Shown in pieces: positions 18,389-27,602 of a DNA stretch of 54,346 bases; position 1 is the stretch's first letter, and each line of letters begins with the position of its first letter. The notes beneath the pieces were generated by a model. The model did no database searches and was not told the DNA's origin. It saw only the letters and a list, made by a program, of their open reading frames with translations. The stretch is from NCBI GenBank assembly GCA_024275165.1, contig JAJRZQ010000008.1, forward strand, positions 1-54,346, in the 5' to 3' direction. Position numbers and translations under genes: made by a program. Source of the DNA: a bacterium (GTDB taxonomy: Bacteria > SAR324 > XYD2-FULL-50-16).

Positions 18389-20173
18389 ATGGAACGCATC
18401 CTCGGCATTGATCTGGGTACGACCAATTCGATGGCCGCCTTTGTTGGGCCGAAAGGCTTAGAAGTGGTGGAAAACGAAAGGGCGACCACCCAAACCCCTT
18501 CGGTGGTGACTCTCTCCCCTACCGGCGTACTTGTAGGGCGGGATGCCCTGGCGGCGCGTATCACCTACCCCGACACCACCTTTTACAGCTTTAAGCGCTT
18601 CATGGGCCGGGGGGCTGAGGATGTGGCCGAAGACCTCTCTCGCCTGCCCTATGAGGTGCGTATCGGTGAACGAGACCACCTGCTTTTAGGGCCTTTGGGC
18701 CAGGGGAAGTCTCCAGAAGAACTCAGTGCCTTGGTGCTGAGGCAGATTAAAAAAGAAGCGGAAACGGTATTGGGCGAAGAGATCAAAAAAGCGGTGATCA
18801 CCGTGCCCGCCTACTTTGATGACGGCCAACGCCAGGCGACAAGGGTGGCGGCGGAACTCGCCGGGTTGGAGCCCGTGCGTATCCTGAATGAGCCCACTGC
18901 CGCGGCCCTGGCTTATGGCTTGGAAGAAAAGGGAGAGGGCAAGATTTTAGTGTATGATTTCGGTTGGGGCACTTTTGATGTCTCTATTTTAGAATTGAAA
19001 GGAAAACTCTTTAAGGTCTTGGCCACCCATGGGGACACGCATCTTGGGGGAGACGATCTCGATCAAATCTTGATGGATTGGGCGCAAGAAGAACTCTTGA
19101 CAAAGCCTACCCCGCAAGATCGCCAAGCTTTAAAGCAGGGCTGCGAGGCCTTGAAAATCGCCCTGACCGGCCAGTTGGAAGCGGAGGTGGAACTGAATTT
19201 AGAAAGGGGAAGGCATGTCTTAAAGCTTACCCGTGAAGAATTTAACCGCTTGATCACCCCAAAGGTGGCAGAAACCCTAGAGCATATTCACCTCGCTTTG
19301 CGGGCCGCCGACTTGACTCCTGGTGAGATTGCGGAGGTGGTGATGGTGGGCGGCTCGAGTCGTATTCCTTGGGTGCGCCAAAAAATCCAAGAGCTTTTTG
19401 GCAAGTCGCCCCATGTGCGCCTCAACCCCGATCAAGTGGTGGCCTTGGGCGCGGGGCGCCAGGCGCATCTGCTTGCGGGGGGGGAAAAGAATTTTTTATT
19501 GATGGATGTCATCCCCCTTTCCTTGGGGTTGGAAACGCTAGGCGGGGCGTTTAACAAGATGATCATGAAGAACGCCAGTATCCCCGCCAAGGTGACCGAG
19601 GAGTTTTCCACCAGCGCGGACAACCAGACGGGGATCACCTTGAATATCTTTCAAGGGGAACGGGAGTTTGTCAAAGATTGCAGAAAGCTCGGCCAGTTTA
19701 TTTTAAAGGGCATTCCCCCCATGCCCGCCGGGCTGCCTCGGGTCAAGGTGACCTTTTTTGTCGACGCCAACGGGTTGTTGGTGGTTTCTGCCAAGGAAGA
19801 GCGGAGCGGGGTGGAGGCCGAGATTGAGGTGATCCCCACTCACGGCTTGAAACAAAGCGAGGTGAGCCGGATGATCAAGGATTCTTTCGAGCACGCGGCC
19901 GAAGACTTCGCCAGCCGCAATTTAGTGGAATTCCGGGCCAAGGCGGAGATGGTCGAGGCGGGTTTGCGGCGGGTCTGGGAAAAGGTGAAGAGCCTGCGCG
20001 GCCCGGAAGAGATCCAGGCTTTAGAAGCCCAAATGGCCAGGGTAAAAGCGGCGGCAGAGGGCGAGGAAGCGACCCTGTTGAAAAAAGAATTGGATCTGCT
20101 CGGCGACCTCACCCGTGACCTGGCCGATGAAATCATGGGCCTTGCCGCGAAAGAGGTCCTGTTGGAGCCTTAA
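18389..20173 (+). CDS. hscA: Fe-S assembly chaperone HscA (Hsp70 family) with an unusual Trp in the ATPase core
   Basis: Hsp70-class chaperone dedicated to IscU. The 594-residue protein has the ATPase start GIDLGTTNSMAAF, AVITVPAYFDDGQRQATR, LNEPTAAALAYG, VVMVGGSSRIP, and a substrate-binding half with IPLSLGLETLGG. The length fits HscA. The phosphate-binding loop, normally DLGGGTFD, reads DFGWGTFD: Gly is replaced by Trp at residue 193 (codon 18965-18967, TGG). This glycine contacts nucleotide phosphate in Hsp70s, so the change should harm activity if real. fdx, which usually follows, is absent; the next gene converges with a 4-base overlap. Confidence 0.95.
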   Translation: MERILGIDLGTTNSMAAFVGPKGLEVVENERATTQTPSVVTLSPTGVLVGRDALAARITYPDTTFYSFKRFMGRGAEDVAEDLSRLPYEVRIGERDHLLLGPLGQGKSPEELSALVLRQIKKEAETVLGEEIKKAVITVPAYFDDGQRQATRVAAELAGLEPVRILNEPTAAALAYGLEEKGEGKILVYDFGWGTFDVSILELKGKLFKVLATHGDTHLGGDDLDQILMDWAQEELLTKPTPQDRQALKQGCEALKIALTGQLEAEVELNLERGRHVLKLTREEFNRLITPKVAETLEHIHLALRAADLTPGEIAEVVMVGGSSRIPWVRQKIQELFGKSPHVRLNPDQVVALGAGRQAHLLAGGEKNFLLMDVIPLSLGLETLGGAFNKMIMKNASIPAKVTEEFSTSADNQTGITLNIFQGEREFVKDCRKLGQFILKGIPPMPAGLPRVKVTFFVDANGLLVVSAKEERSGVEAEIEVIPTHGLKQSEVSRMIKDSFEHAAEDFASRNLVEFRAKAEMVEAGLRRVWEKVKSLRGPEEIQALEAQMARVKAAAEGEEATLLKKELDLLGDLTRDLADEIMGLAAKEVLLEP

Positions 20174-20505
20174 GCCCAAAGCAGAGTTCGTGTTTCCAAA
20201 AAGCTGACTTTCGCCCCCATGCGCTCAATGAGGCGGTAGTTGCCCATCCAGGTGCGGTCTAAAAAGATCAAGTCCGGGTTGTACTGGAGGCAATTTGCTC
20301 TTAATTGATTCCAGAGTTTGAGGCCTTCGGCCATGTAGTTGGGGTGTTTTTTACAATCCCAAATTTTCTCTTGATAGGGTTGAGTGAACCACTTGATCCA
20401 TTTTCCCAACAACTCTCGAGTGGATGGCGCGGAGTTAAAGCGTACCCCCAACGCTTTATAGGCTTGATCAATTTGTTGTTGTTGGCCGGAGAGGATATGC
20501 TTCAT
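20170..20505 (-). pseudogene. C-terminal fragment resembling ABC1/AarF (UbiB-like) kinase
   Basis: This 111-residue frame does not look like a whole protein. Its sequence (YKALGVRF, LLGKWIKWFTQPY, PDLIFLDRTWMGNYRLIERMGAKV) resembles the last hundred or so residues of ABC1/AarF/UbiB-type atypical kinases, where a FLxRT-GxYRLLxRLGA pattern is common. No kinase motifs are present and no kinase domain lies upstream; a TetR gene occupies that place. GAGGG lies 8 nt before the ATG, so it may still be translated. Family assignment is from memory of the C-terminal pattern. It could be a deletion remnant or a small stand-alone protein. Confidence 0.5.
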
Positions 20506-20548
20506 TATTTCATCCCTCGGCGGAGCTTGCCTTGGGGTATCTCTCCTT

Positions 20549-21259
20549 TCATGACTTGGCCCCTTTGGTGGCTAAAATCTCTTCGAGTAGGTCCGCAAAG
20601 CCGCTCATGTGTCGGCGTAAGAAAAAGTGTAATAAATCCATTCCTTTATTTAAAAGTCCGCTTTTGAGCAGGGAGCTATAAAAGCTTAAAGAGAGGTCGT
20701 TGAGTTGGGTGGTGCTGCGGCGTCCGGGGGTTTCGTCTTTGCTCCAATAATATACCAACATGTGGAAGTGATCGGCAAAAAGATGCTCTAGTAATCTTTG
20801 CCCTGGGGGTTGAACGATTTCACCTGATTCAGCGGCATCTGCGAAAATTTGGTGAACCGGTTTTAAAAAAATCTCTTTGATTCGTTTCATATCCGCCAGA
20901 AAGGAAAAGGGGGTTAAGCTGAGTTGCTGACCTACTTCGAGTAAAAAGGCGCGATCTTGTTCATAGCGTTCTAAAATAACATCTACATAGAGCTGCAAGC
21001 TTTCTTGAAAGTCATAATCGGATAAATCAGGGGTTTGCTGAAATTGACTTTGCGCCTCTTTTAAGAGTTCTTCTAAAACGGCAAAAAGAATTTTTTCTTT
21101 GGATTGAAAATAGTTGTAGATGGTTGAACTGCCGATTCCTGCCCCTTTGGCAACCATGCTGAGACTGGTTTTATGGTAACCCTTTTCCGAGACTAAGAGG
21201 CGGAATTTATCGGTAATGCGTTGGGATACGGCGTCCCGTTCTTTTTTTGAAATTTTCAT
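20549..21259 (-). CDS. TetR-family transcriptional regulator
   Basis: A 236-residue regulator. The N-terminal TetR helix-turn-helix is clear (RITDKFRLLVSEKGYHKTSLSMVAKGAGIGSSTIYNYF, about residues 14-50). The C-terminal ligand domain is unspecific. It lies 43 bases upstream of the ABC1-kinase-like fragment on the same strand, and TetR genes are often seen beside ABC1 kinases, so the pair may once have been a working operon. The effector is unknown. Confidence 0.9.
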   Translation of the reverse strand: MKISKKERDAVSQRITDKFRLLVSEKGYHKTSLSMVAKGAGIGSSTIYNYFQSKEKILFAVLEELLKEAQSQFQQTPDLSDYDFQESLQLYVDVILERYEQDRAFLLEVGQQLSLTPFSFLADMKRIKEIFLKPVHQIFADAAESGEIVQPPGQRLLEHLFADHFHMLVYYWSKDETPGRRSTTQLNDLSLSFYSSLLKSGLLNKGMDLLHFFLRRHMSGFADLLEEILATKGAKS

Positions 21260-21730
21260 AATATATCTCCATTAAGGTTTGGTTTTTACTTAATAATAGA
21301 TAGTAATTCTTAAAAATACAAGAAGTTTGTTGTTGGGAGTTTGCGACAGGGAGGAATGCGCGGCAAAATTTCGGCGAAAAGGGAGGTTTTATTCTTGGTG
21401 CCCGGTCTTACGCCGAAAACAGGGGCATTGCGTCTCTATGGATAAAAAAATGTTTTTTAGGTACTTTTTCTCTATTCCCTCTTGGAATTAATATGCTATC
21501 ATAAAATTGCTATTTTGCGATTGTCGGAGATCAGTACAGGAGGGGAGCTAGAGGCCCCTCCTGTGCTGATTCAAGCCCACCTTTGTTTCCTTCTCGTCGA
21601 CAACTTCCCCCTTTTCAGTCAAGCTCGCCTTAAAAAACGCATGGAGAAAAGGAGCAATATCGCCGCCCTTTGGGCTCTGGCCAGGGGGCAATGTCAACCC
21701 GATTCACTTTTTGAGGATAAGCTTATAATT
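21260..21730. other. AT-rich intergenic stretch between TetR and the nuclease, with a strong hairpin
   Basis: About 470 bases without a convincing gene. The nuclease frame is formally open from a TTG at 21482, but the extra N-terminal residues look unlike protein and cover a large hairpin (21530-21570), so I treat it as leader. A 30-codon frame from ATG 21356 has GGAGGA almost touching its start and is not supported. TTTCGGCG near 21369 and CGCCGAAA near 21411 form a second, spaced inverted repeat. Confidence 0.5.
21530..21570. repeat. 16-base inverted repeat (hairpin) upstream of the nuclease gene
   Basis: The left arm at 21530-21545 (ATCAGTACAGGAGGGG) pairs with 21555-21570 with a single G-U wobble around a 9-base loop. 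No T-tract follows, so it is not an ordinary terminator. It lies 160 bases before the preferred nuclease start. It may be an attenuating or protective leader structure, a protein-binding dyad or the footprint of a small mobile element. Confidence 0.7.
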
Positions 21731-22954
21731 ATGGACAAATTAATCAATCAGTATAAAAATAATCCTGATTTTGTCTATCACACTTGGTTTGTGAACAATG
21801 ACGAGCGGCTCAAAGCCTTTCGCTCCATTCAGCGAGGTGTGAAGCAGGTTATTGAGGATATCAAAAAAGAAAGATTCCCCAATGATTTTAAGGGGAGCTC
21901 GTTAGAGGTTGTTTTAAATTGCATTACCGAACAAAAACAGGTTTTTGAAGGCGCGGCGCATCCTTTTTACTGGAAGCCGAAATTACGCATTCCCGATATT
22001 TATGAAAATCAAGATAATAAAGTGTATTTTGGCCGGTTTTTAGAAAACTGTCTGAACGCATCGTCGGTGATAGACGAGATTTTGAGCCTGGAGCAAAAAA
22101 AGATTAAGGGCTTAGGCCCCGCGGTGGCCAGTATTTTGTATTTTTTGCACCCTACCTTAATTCCTCCCTGCAATACGGCGATTGTAAGGGGGTTTAACTC
22201 TTTGTTTGGTGAGAAAATAAAACTGGGGTCTTGGAAAGATTATTTAAAAATGCGCGAGATCATCCTGCAAAAAAATGAGGAGTTTAAAGCAGATTTTTCG
22301 AATGATTTAGGGGCCTTTTCCGGATTTTTGTTTGAAGTTGGAGTCAATAATATCTTGGCCGATGAAAGCTACGGGTTAAGTGAACAAGAACGGGAAAAAG
22401 TTCTAAAACGCTTAAGGGCGCGTCAGCAAAAAACATCCGATGAAACTCAAGAAAAGCAGCGGCATAATGAAATTCAATTTCAGTTGCTTAGAATTGGTCA
22501 GGCCTTGGGCTATGATGTTATCGCCGCTGCCAATGACCGTTCTAAATCCTTTGGCGACAATAAATTCTCTTTCATTTCCTTAGGTGAGTTTCCCCATATA
22601 GAGGTGCGCCCAGAAGACAACAAAACAATTCAATTGATTGATGTGGTTTGGTTTGTAAAAAATACCCATCAGATATCCTGTGCTTTTGAGGTGGAAACCA
22701 GCACCTCAATCTATTCGGGTATCTTGCGGCTTCATGATCTGGCGGCCTCTCTGCCTTCTCACAACTCTAAATTGTATATCATTGTACCAGACGCGAGGGA
22801 AACGGAGGCTCAAACTCAATTAAAAAGAGCCTGGATTCAACAAAGCGGGTTGGAGGTTTTTTATATTTTATCTTCCGACCTGCTTGATTATTGCGATGCC
22901 CTGTGTAAATTTGGAGAGGATTACTCCATTTTGGAAAAAATAGCGCGTAAATAA
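21731..22954 (+). CDS. Predicted PD-(D/E)XK restriction-like endonuclease with helix-hairpin-helix-like domain
   Basis: A 407-residue predicted DNA-cleaving protein. The N-terminal half has a conserved-looking block (DFKGSSLE, EQKQVFEGAAHPFYWKPKL) and a glycosylase-like helix-hairpin-helix segment (KIKGLGPAVASILYFLHP, then NTAIVRGFN). The C-terminal half contains LIDVVWF, then AFEVETSTSIYSGILRL, which gives the D...ExE pattern of a PD-(D/E)XK nuclease core seen in restriction-like proteins. No methyltransferase or specificity gene is nearby. Base composition is more AT-rich than in neighbours, which suggests acquisition. The start is uncertain: an in-frame ATG at 21641 and a TTG at 21482 also exist, and none has a good ribosome site. 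Confidence 0.7.
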   Translation: MDKLINQYKNNPDFVYHTWFVNNDERLKAFRSIQRGVKQVIEDIKKERFPNDFKGSSLEVVLNCITEQKQVFEGAAHPFYWKPKLRIPDIYENQDNKVYFGRFLENCLNASSVIDEILSLEQKKIKGLGPAVASILYFLHPTLIPPCNTAIVRGFNSLFGEKIKLGSWKDYLKMREIILQKNEEFKADFSNDLGAFSGFLFEVGVNNILADESYGLSEQEREKVLKRLRARQQKTSDETQEKQRHNEIQFQLLRIGQALGYDVIAAANDRSKSFGDNKFSFISLGEFPHIEVRPEDNKTIQLIDVVWFVKNTHQISCAFEVETSTSIYSGILRLHDLAASLPSHNSKLYIIVPDARETEAQTQLKRAWIQQSGLEVFYILSSDLLDYCDALCKFGEDYSILEKIARK

Positions 22955-23010
22955 AAAACAGGTTTTGTGTTTGCCCTGGTTGAACGGGGCCGTTTGCCTA
23001 AAAAGGTTTT

Positions 23011-23493
23011 ATGACCAGGGTTCATCTTATTTGCGGCTCCACCGGAGCGGGCAAGACCACCTATTCCATGGCCTTGGCAAAAGAGCGCCAGGCGATTCGT
23101 TATTCGATTGACGAGTGGATGATGCATTTTTTTGGCACCGACCGCCCAGAGGATGCTTCCTTTGCTTGGTATATGGACCGGATCAATCGTTGCGAGCCCT
23201 GGATCTGGCAAGAGGCGAGCAAGCATCTGGGCCGGGGGGTGGAGGTGATTTTGGATCTCGGATTCAGTCAGCGTGAACATCGCCAGAGATTTCGCGAGCG
23301 GATTGAGCGGGCCGGTTTCACCCATTGGCTGCATTACTTGGATATTGACCAAGAGCTACGCTGGCAACGGGTGCAACATCGAAACAGAGAACAGGGGGCG
23401 ACCTTCCAACTCAAGATTGATCGAGGCATGTTTGATTTTGTGGAAGCCCGTTTTGAGCCGCCTCTGGCGGAGGAATTGGAAGCAGCCCCTTAA
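23011..23493 (+). CDS. Small P-loop ATPase/kinase (AAA_33 / zeta-toxin-like fold)
   Basis: A 160-residue P-loop protein. Walker A is GSTGAGKTT (9-17). It has the DEWM segment (around 35) and VILDLGFSQREHRQRF, typical of the AAA_33 group of small-molecule or nucleoside kinase-like proteins. The substrate is unknown; the family includes stand-alone kinases and zeta-toxin relatives, but no antitoxin-like gene is adjacent. It lies 56 bases after the nuclease gene and 122 before secA. Confidence 0.8.
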   Translation: MTRVHLICGSTGAGKTTYSMALAKERQAIRYSIDEWMMHFFGTDRPEDASFAWYMDRINRCEPWIWQEASKHLGRGVEVILDLGFSQREHRQRFRERIERAGFTHWLHYLDIDQELRWQRVQHRNREQGATFQLKIDRGMFDFVEARFEPPLAEELEAAP

Positions 23494-23615
23494 GCACGCG
23501 GCGTCTTGGTTTGAGGCGGTTTTTGTAGGCGGTCTGTCGCTTTCCACCCTAGCCTTTTTTTCTTTGGTCTGTTAATAAATCAAGATTGATCCTAAGTTTT
23601 TAGCAGGAACCTCTT

Positions 23616-26330
23616 ATGCTCAGCTTTGTCACCAAAAAAATCTTTGGCACCTATTCCGACCGGGAGTTAAAGAAATATCGCCCTCTTGCCGAAAAAATCA
23701 ATGCCTTAGAAAGCCGCTTTGCAAACCTGACCCAGGCGCAATGCCAGGAGCAGGTCAAAGAATTAAAAGCTCGCTACCAAAAGGGAGAAGAACTCAAATC
23801 CTTATTGCCCGAATGCTTCGCCTTAGTGCGCAAGGCGGCGCAGGATTCCTTGGGGCAGCGGCATTTTGATGTGCAGATGCTGGGCGGCATTGCCCTGTTT
23901 TCCGGCCAAATTGCCGAGATGAAAACCGGAGAGGGCAAAACCCTAACCGCGACCCTGCCCTTGGTTTTATATGCCCTTACGGGCAAAGGGGCGCATCTGG
24001 TTACGGTCAACGATTACCTAGCCAAACGAGACGCGGAATGGATGGGGGTGGTGTATGCCTATTTGGGGTTGAGCGTCGGGGTGATCGTCAACGGGTTGGA
24101 TGAAGTCGAGCGGCGCGAGGCCTACGGCTGCGACATCACCTACGGCACCAATAACGAGTACGGTTTCGATTACCTGCGCGACAACATGAAATTCGATTTA
24201 GAAGATTATGTGCAAAGGGAGCATCACTTTGCGATTGTCGATGAGGTGGACTCGATTTTAATCGACGAAGCGCGGACCCCCTTGATCATCTCCGGCCCGG
24301 CCGAAGCCAGCACCGATTTGTACAGCTTGATCAATAAAGAGGTCTACGGCCTAACCCGCGCTTGGAAGGTGACCGACAACCCGGAGCCGGAACTGGTTTC
24401 TAAAATTCAAGAGATCCCCCTAGATCAGGTCAAGCCTTTTTTGGCTCAGCAAGAAGATATTAATATTGTGGTGCCCGGGGATTACACCTTGGAAGAAAAA
24501 TCCAAAAACATCCAACTCACTGAAGAGGGCGCGATCAAGATTGAAGAACGCTTGCGCAAATGCGATCTTTTGAGGGAAGGGACGCTGTACGACTTGGAAA
24601 ATATTGATTTGCTGCATCATACCAATCAAGCGATCAAGTCCCATTATATCTTTAAGCGCGATGTGGATTATGTGGTGCAAAACGGCAAGGTGATCATTGT
24701 CGATGAGTTCACGGGCCGCTTGATGGAAGGGCGCCGTTTCTCCGAGGGCTTGCATCAGGCCTTGGAAGCAAAAGAGCGAGTCGAGATTGAGCGGGAAAAC
24801 CAAACCTTAGCCAGTGTGACCTTTCAAAATTACTTCCGCAAATACGACCGACTCGCCGGGATGACCGGCACGGCGGAAACCGAAGCCGAAGAATTCATGA
24901 AGATTTACGGCTTGGGCGTGGTGGTGGTGCCTACCAACCTGCCCTTGCGGCGAAAGGATCACTCCGATGTGATCTATAAGACCAAGGCGGCCAAACAGCG
25001 GGCCATTGTCGCTAAGATTAAGGAACTCTACAGCTTCGAGCAGCCTGTTTTGGTGGGTACGGCTAGTATTGAGTCTTCCGAGGTGTTGAGTCAGGCCTTA
25101 AAGCAGGTCAAGATTCCCCATAGCGTACTCAATGCCAAGCACCATGACCAAGAAGCGCAGATCATCGCCGATGCCGGTAAGGCCGGATCGGTAACCATCG
25201 CCACCAATATGGCGGGGCGAGGAACCGATATCAAGGTGGGGGCAGATGAGTTGAGCAAGGGGGGCTTGTTCATTCTAGGTACCGAGCGAAACGAATCCCG
25301 TCGGGTAGACAACCAACTCCGTGGCCGCTCCGGCCGCCAGGGGGATCAGGGGGAAAGCCGTTTCTTTTTGAGTTTGGAAGACGACCTCTTGCGGATTTTT
25401 GGCGGCGAGCGTATCGCCAACTTGATGACACGCTTGAAAATTGAAGAGGATGAAGCGATTGAGCATGTTTTGATTTCCAAAGCGATTGCCAATAGCCAGA
25501 AAAAGGTAGAAGCCTATCACTTTGATGTTCGTAAGCATTTATTGGAATACGACGATGTGATGAACAAGCAGCGCGAGATCATCTACAAGCGGCGGCGCGG
25601 CATTTTAGGGGAAGACACCGAAGAGGTCTTTTTTGAGATGCTGGAAGACAAGATTGAGGCTCTCTTAGATGACTATTGCCATGAAAAGCACTTGGACCAA
25701 TGGGATGTCGATGGCTTGTTCCAAGAGTTGTATAATGTCTTTGGTCACAAGATCGGCTGGGATACAAGTAGAGCCGACGGGGGGGCGCCCGCTGAAAACG
25801 AGATTTTCGATTGGGTTTATGATGAGGTGATCCAGGTCTATGAGGGAAAGAAAAAAGAGTTCGGGGAAATCAATGAACTGGTATTGCGCCGTATCCTTTT
25901 GGAGATTACCGACAACCTGTGGAAGGATCACCTGCTTTCGATGGATCACCTCAAAGAGGGAATCGGAATGCGTGGTTATGCCCAAAAGAACCCGCTGACG
26001 GAATATAAAAAAGAAGGCTTTGAGATGTTTAAGGGCCTGATGAACCGCATTCATGATGAAGCGATTCGGATGTATTTCCATGTCGCGGTGGTGCGTGAGC
26101 CACCCAAAGAGATGCCGAAGCGGGAACAGCCGATGGAGATGATCCACGAATCCTTAAGTCCCGCGGCCGCGGCTCAAGCGGCGGCGGCTCAACCCCCACA
26201 ACTCGAACCCCCCAAGCCGCAACCGATCCACAAAGAAGCGCTGCCGGGCCGCAATGACCCTTGCTATTGCGGGAGCGGCAAGAAATTCAAACATTGTCAT
26301 GGTGGCGCCCATGGCCAACAATCCGCTTAG
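23616..26330 (+). CDS. secA: Preprotein translocase ATPase SecA
   Basis: ATP-driven motor that pushes unfolded preproteins through SecYEG. The 904-residue protein contains QMLGGIALFSGQIAEMKTGEGKT (Walker A), VDEVDSILIDEARTPLIISG (Walker B), the cross-linking domain, TNMAGRGTDIK, LRGRSGRQGD and the C-terminal zinc tail CYCGSGKKFKHCH for SecB/lipid binding. An Ala/Pro-rich linker precedes the tail. AGGA lies 8 nt before the ATG. Confidence 0.98.
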   Translation: MLSFVTKKIFGTYSDRELKKYRPLAEKINALESRFANLTQAQCQEQVKELKARYQKGEELKSLLPECFALVRKAAQDSLGQRHFDVQMLGGIALFSGQIAEMKTGEGKTLTATLPLVLYALTGKGAHLVTVNDYLAKRDAEWMGVVYAYLGLSVGVIVNGLDEVERREAYGCDITYGTNNEYGFDYLRDNMKFDLEDYVQREHHFAIVDEVDSILIDEARTPLIISGPAEASTDLYSLINKEVYGLTRAWKVTDNPEPELVSKIQEIPLDQVKPFLAQQEDINIVVPGDYTLEEKSKNIQLTEEGAIKIEERLRKCDLLREGTLYDLENIDLLHHTNQAIKSHYIFKRDVDYVVQNGKVIIVDEFTGRLMEGRRFSEGLHQALEAKERVEIERENQTLASVTFQNYFRKYDRLAGMTGTAETEAEEFMKIYGLGVVVVPTNLPLRRKDHSDVIYKTKAAKQRAIVAKIKELYSFEQPVLVGTASIESSEVLSQALKQVKIPHSVLNAKHHDQEAQIIADAGKAGSVTIATNMAGRGTDIKVGADELSKGGLFILGTERNESRRVDNQLRGRSGRQGDQGESRFFLSLEDDLLRIFGGERIANLMTRLKIEEDEAIEHVLISKAIANSQKKVEAYHFDVRKHLLEYDDVMNKQREIIYKRRRGILGEDTEEVFFEMLEDKIEALLDDYCHEKHLDQWDVDGLFQELYNVFGHKIGWDTSRADGGAPAENEIFDWVYDEVIQVYEGKKKEFGEINELVLRRILLEITDNLWKDHLLSMDHLKEGIGMRGYAQKNPLTEYKKEGFEMFKGLMNRIHDEAIRMYFHVAVVREPPKEMPKREQPMEMIHESLSPAAAAQAAAAQPPQLEPPKPQPIHKEALPGRNDPCYCGSGKKFKHCHGGAHGQQSA

Positions 26331-26333
26331 TTG

Positions 26334-27602
26334 ATGGCCTGGTCTAAGACCCGGCGGCAGGCCTCTGGTTTTTTTTTGGGGTTGCTGTTTTTGGCTCTGC
26401 CGATCAGTATTGCGGCCGATGACTTGGCGAGTTTTTTTTTAAGCCTGCTTTTTTTAAGCGCCTTGTTTCGCAAAGAGGCGAAGATTCCCTTAGGGCCCGT
26501 GGCCCTGGGGATGGGAATTTTTATCTTGGGGTTTCTTTTAGCGAGTTTTTTTTCGGGCGACCCTTTGCATAGCCTCGGTTACAGTCGCAACCTTTGGCGT
26601 TTCCTGTTGCCCTTCGCGGTTGCTTGGGCTTTGCGGGGCCGTGATCCCCTTCCCTTTTTAAAGCTGACCCTCTATACCAGCCTGCCGATTACCCTATACG
26701 CCTTGTTGCAATATTTTACCGGCTTGGATTGGTTGCGCTCCAGCCGGTTGCAGGCAGAATATCAACCAGAGTATGGGGTATGGCACGCGGTGGGGGCCTT
26801 TAGCCATCACCTGACCTTTGGCGGGGTCTGTTTGTTGCTCTTTGGCCTTTTTGGGGGGCTGGCCTTGGTGCGGCAACCTCGATTTTGGCGGGGCTGGTTT
26901 GCCCTTGCCGCCGTAGCCAACCTAATCGGCTTGGTGTTAAGCTTAGGGCGCAGTGTTTGGTTGGGGGCCATGATGACGATTTTTGCCGCCGCCTTGTTTC
27001 TCTTGCCGAAACGGCTTGCCGTTGTTTTGCTGGGATTGGCGCTTTTGGCGGGCTTCGGGTTGGCCGGGGTGAAGGATCAAGCCTGGTTTCAAGAGAGTTT
27101 ACGGCCCTACTCGATTGGGCAGCGGGCCTTGGCCGGTTTAAAGAGTGAAAAGAACCAAGACCGCTTGATGATGTGGAAGGCGGCCAACGCGGTCTTGGCC
27201 GAGCATCCTTTTTTGGGGCTGGGGCCTGCTTCAGGCCAAGCCATGCAGTTTTATTACGATGAAGTGGCTCAGCAAGAACAATTTCAGTTCCAACACAAGG
27301 CCTCGGTGGGGGTGCATAATCTCTACCTGCAATCTTGGATTGATTTTGGGCTGATCGGCCTGGTGGGTTTGTTGATCTGGTGGTTTGGTTTGGTGGGGGC
27401 CTTGTTTTACCGCGCCACCTTAACCCCGCCCGGTTGCCTGGGCCGGGGGTTGAGCTTAGGGATTGCCTGCGGCCTCTTGGGCAGTCTTGTTGCCGCTTTT
27501 TTTGAAAACAATTTTCGCGACGGAGAGGTACAAACCGTGATTTTGGTTTTACAGGGCCTCGGCTTGACTCTCTTGAGCCAAAAGACAGAGCGGCCCGCCT
27601 AA
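26334..27602 (+). CDS. O-antigen ligase / polymerase family membrane protein (Wzy_C)
   Basis: A 422-residue inner-membrane protein with about ten to twelve hydrophobic segments. The large periplasmic loop region contains SEKNQDRLMMWKAANAVLAEHPFLGLGPA and the downstream GVHNLYLQSWIDFGLIG, the signature area of the Wzy_C/WaaL family that joins or polymerises surface polysaccharide. The ATG at 26334 follows the secA stop by 3 bases, with a TTG at 26331 as alternative. No ribosome site is seen, so translational coupling to secA is likely. The substrate is unknown. Confidence 0.85.
   Translation: MAWSKTRRQASGFFLGLLFLALPISIAADDLASFFLSLLFLSALFRKEAKIPLGPVALGMGIFILGFLLASFFSGDPLHSLGYSRNLWRFLLPFAVAWALRGRDPLPFLKLTLYTSLPITLYALLQYFTGLDWLRSSRLQAEYQPEYGVWHAVGAFSHHLTFGGVCLLLFGLFGGLALVRQPRFWRGWFALAAVANLIGLVLSLGRSVWLGAMMTIFAAALFLLPKRLAVVLLGLALLAGFGLAGVKDQAWFQESLRPYSIGQRALAGLKSEKNQDRLMMWKAANAVLAEHPFLGLGPASGQAMQFYYDEVAQQEQFQFQHKASVGVHNLYLQSWIDFGLIGLVGLLIWWFGLVGALFYRATLTPPGCLGRGLSLGIACGLLGSLVAAFFENNFRDGEVQTVILVLQGLGLTLLSQKTERPA

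Noticed and set aside
21356-21445. 30-codon open frame with GGAGGA just before its ATG
   Set aside because: The ribosome site is only about one base from the ATG and the peptide has no recognisable feature.
21482-21730. N-terminal extension of the nuclease frame from TTG 21482
   Set aside because: The translation is unlike the family, has no ribosome site and covers a 16-base hairpin; the conserved block starts near ATG 21731.
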